This document shows, in pieces, positions 13,225 to 14,952 of a stretch of DNA of 14,952 nucleotides (position 1 is its first letter; the number at the start of each line of letters is the position of its first letter). Below the pieces are notes generated by a model. The model worked only from the letters and a program-made list of their open reading frames with translations. It had not been told where the DNA came from and searched no databases. Source of the DNA: Acidobacteriota bacterium. GTDB taxonomy: Bacteria > Acidobacteriota > HRBIN11. Where the stretch lies: assembly GCA_030550225.1 (NCBI GenBank), contig JAUQPV010000034.1, forward strand, positions 1-14,952, written 5' to 3'. A program made the position numbers and the translations under genes.

Positions 13225-13235
13225 CCCTTGGCAGG
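13205..13235. terminator. Stem-loop just after the Gfo/Idh gene
   Basis: CCTGCCA plus GGG (13205-13214) pairs with CCC plus TTGGCAGG (within 13226-13235) with one bulge around a short loop containing CCCGGG. It begins about nine bases after the Gfo/Idh stop on the minus strand and may end the lpxA unit before metG. It lacks a T run. Its loop is complementary to 13113-13123, so two exclusive RNA folds are possible. Confidence 0.45.
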
Positions 13236-13243
13236 ACCGGGGA

Positions 13244-14221
13244 TCACACAGCCGTCATGACCCAGGGCGTCAGGTCCGGGTGGCGGACCTGCTCCATCGA
13301 GGCCCGGATCTGTTCGGCCAGGCGGATGGCCGCCAGGCCCTCGGGACCGGTCGCCAGGGGCGGCACGGCGTAGCCCCGTCGGACAGCCTGCGCAAAGGCT
13401 TGAAGCTCCATCCATAGGAGTTCTTTCGGGCTGTCGCATCGGACATCCTGGATGACCAGGTGACCCGGATGGGTCTCGTCCATCTGGATTTGGGTGACCT
13501 GGCGGTGGAGGAAATCCAACGAGACGTATCGGCCGGCGGCGAAGATCATCCACCGCCGGGTGTGCATGTGGCTGACCCGACTGGCGACGAGGTTGACCCG
13601 GAGGTGGTCCCATTGTAAGCGCACGCTGGCGGCGTCGATCTGGTGGGTGACGACAGGGATGCCGACGGCATCCAGAATCTGAGGCGGCCGGCCGACCTGG
13701 GCCAGCAAGAGGTCCAGGTCGTGGATCATGAGGTCCATGACGATGTCTACGTCGGTCCCCCGGGGGACGAAGGGGTGGACCCGATGAATTTCGATGAAGA
13801 CCGGCGACTCGGCGTCTCGGAGGACGGGAAACCGGGACCCGACGGGGTTAAAGCGCTCGATGTGCCCGACGAAGAGGGGCGTCTCGGTCCGCTGGGATTC
13901 CTCGACCAAGTGGAGGGCCTGCTGGGAGGTCATCGTGAGGGGCTTCTCCACGAAGGTCGCCACGCCGCACCGAAGGAAGTGAAGGGCGATCTCATAGTGG
14001 GTCGTCGTCGGGGTCACGATGCTGACGGCGTCGATCTCCGAGACGGGGACGGCCCGGTAGTCCTCCAGGGGAATGGCACCGTACTGCTCGGCGATGGTAT
14101 ACGCCCGCTCGGGAATGATATCCACGACGTACCGCAACTCGACGTCCGGCAAGCTGGCGAAGACCCGGGCGTGGTGTTGACCCAGGTACCCGACGCCGAT
14201 GACAGCCACACGAATTTTCAT
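13244..14221 (-). CDS. Gfo/Idh/MocA-family oxidoreductase, GnnA-like by context
   Basis: The 325-residue protein has an N-terminal Rossmann domain (GVGYLGQHHAR, 9-19), the family EKP motif (92-94, with Lys93 expected to be catalytic), and a C-terminal sheet domain with DLMIHDLDLL (163-172) carrying the conserved His167. These enzymes oxidise or reduce sugars with NAD(P). Its ATG overlaps the lpxA stop as ATGA. In Acidithiobacillus and Leptospira, GnnA of this family works with the aminotransferase GnnB to make UDP-GlcNAc3N, a substrate for LpxA. Similar genes next to lpxA in many other bacteria are uncharacterised. No gnnB is in the window, so the assignment is contextual. The in-frame extension upstream overlaps lpxA and is rejected. 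Confidence 0.85.
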   Translation of the reverse strand: MKIRVAVIGVGYLGQHHARVFASLPDVELRYVVDIIPERAYTIAEQYGAIPLEDYRAVPVSEIDAVSIVTPTTTHYEIALHFLRCGVATFVEKPLTMTSQQALHLVEESQRTETPLFVGHIERFNPVGSRFPVLRDAESPVFIEIHRVHPFVPRGTDVDIVMDLMIHDLDLLLAQVGRPPQILDAVGIPVVTHQIDAASVRLQWDHLRVNLVASRVSHMHTRRWMIFAAGRYVSLDFLHRQVTQIQMDETHPGHLVIQDVRCDSPKELLWMELQAFAQAVRRGYAVPPLATGPEGLAAIRLAEQIRASMEQVRHPDLTPWVMTAV

Positions 14222-14952
14222 TGCACGATCCCTCGCTGGGAGGTTTCGACGAAGCGACACAAGGCCTCCAATTCCGGATGGGGCGGAAGCTCGGTCCGGA
14301 TCCGTCGCAGGGCCTCCGGGATAGGTAGACGGGACCGGAGCAGGAGGATGAACGCCCGCTTGATCAGGTCGATGACCTCGGTCGTGAAGCCCCCCCGCCG
14401 GAGACCGAGGGTGTTGACCCCGTACACGCGCGCCCGATTGCCGGCGACCTTCGCAAAGGGGAGGACGTCCTGACTGACGGCCGAGAAGGCGCCGATAAAG
14501 CTATATTGGCCCACGCGACAAAACTGATGGATGCCGCTGAAGGCCCCGATGACGGCGTGGTCTTCGACGACGACGTGCCCCGCCAGGGAAGCGGCATTCG
14601 TCATGATGACGTAGTCTCCGACCTGACAGTCATGGGCGACGTGGGCATACGCCATCAGGAATACATGATTCCCGACAGTCGTCACCCCCCGGCCCCCGGG
14701 CGTCCCCCGGTGGATGGACACGAACTCCCGGATCAGGTTGTGGTCGCCGATCTCGACACGGGTCGGTTCGCCCCCGTATTTGACGTCCTGCGGCTCCAAG
14801 CCGATGGTGACAAAGGGATAGATGACGTTCTGCCGTCCGATCGTCACGAACCCGTCGATGACGACGTGACTCCGGAGTTCCGTCCCCTCCCCGATGCGCA
14901 CGTGCGGGCCGATGATGCAATACGGGCCCACGACGACCCCATCGGCCAGCTC
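14218..14952 (-). CDS. lpxA: UDP-N-acetylglucosamine acyltransferase (5' end outside window)
   Basis: 244 residues are visible. The N-terminus is cut by the window end, probably by 10-20 residues, because the reading frame is open to 14952 (ELADGVVVGPYCIIGP). The left-handed beta-helix hexapeptide repeats fill the first two thirds. LpxA-specific segments include EFVSIHRGT, AYAHVAHDCQVGD with the general-base His in AHD, GIHQFCRVG, and GNRARVYGVNTLGLRR leading into the C-terminal helical domain. The enzyme puts the first acyl chain on UDP-GlcNAc (or UDP-GlcNAc3N) in lipid A synthesis, in the cytoplasm. It overlaps the downstream oxidoreductase gene by four bases. lpxB and lpxD are not in view. 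Confidence 0.95.
   Translation of the reverse strand, partial: ELADGVVVGPYCIIGPHVRIGEGTELRSHVVIDGFVTIGRQNVIYPFVTIGLEPQDVKYGGEPTRVEIGDHNLIREFVSIHRGTPGGRGVTTVGNHVFLMAYAHVAHDCQVGDYVIMTNAASLAGHVVVEDHAVIGAFSGIHQFCRVGQYSFIGAFSAVSQDVLPFAKVAGNRARVYGVNTLGLRRGGFTTEVIDLIKRAFILLLRSRLPIPEALRRIRTELPPHPELEALCRFVETSQRGIVQ

Noticed and set aside
13034..13243. T-box or SAM riboswitch upstream of metG
   Set aside because: I found no T-box consensus, no antiterminator bulge and no SAM-box pattern. The gap holds a heptamer array and simple inverted repeats.

Overview
The window is high-GC DNA (by eye above 60%) from a Gram-negative bacterium. The evidence for an outer membrane is an lpxA gene for lipid A synthesis and a signal-peptide-bearing beta-barrel protein ending in Phe. 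A bd-oxidase-like protein with a c-type haem domain points to aerobic or microaerobic respiration. I cannot assign a phylum from the sequence alone. Genes are tightly packed, with three ATGA and one TTGA four-base start/stop overlaps. No tRNA, rRNA, CRISPR array, transposase or phage gene is visible.

Layout. 1-524: a small plus-strand four-helix-bundle (S23 / 23S rRNA intervening-sequence protein family) gene enclosed by two inverted arrays of 7-base repeats. 609-1553: a GDP-L-fucose synthase-type epimerase (minus). 1895-5715: a minus-strand cluster reading from a membrane-anchored TPR protein to an RDD membrane protein to an outer-membrane beta-barrel. 5998-8147: a bd-oxidase subunit I-like protein fused to cytochrome c, coupled to a LOG-family protein (minus). 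8462-9274: thiD (plus). 9333-10334: a uroporphyrinogen-decarboxylase-fold protein that is not HemE (minus). 10479-13033: metG coupled to a Trp-rich membrane-anchored protein (minus). 13244-14952: lpxA (cut by the window end) coupled to a Gfo/Idh/MocA oxidoreductase (minus).

The most interesting signal is not a protein family. Most intergenic gaps longer than about 140 bp carry short arrays of degenerate direct repeats. They are strictly 7 bases long in most cases and near 8 in one gap, and they are usually arranged as inverted pairs around a core. Three unit types are visible: A (GGTGTTR), B (GCARGAT) and C (about GGCAGTAA). The S23-family gene sits exactly inside one inverted A pair, and its last 11 codons and stop are made of the array. 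Where A and B occur together the order is the same (B then A, facing the core). At 10361-10449 there is what looks like the same structure without a gene. I propose that these arrays are a REP/BIME-like dispersed family and that the four-helix-bundle protein may be their partner, by analogy with REP elements and RAYT proteins. That link is inference from layout only.

The other genes are mostly housekeeping. lpxA followed by a coupled Gfo/Idh gene recalls the GnnA arrangement for amino-sugar lipid A. The cytochrome bd-like protein lacks an adjacent cydB and seems to have lost a haem b558 ligand.
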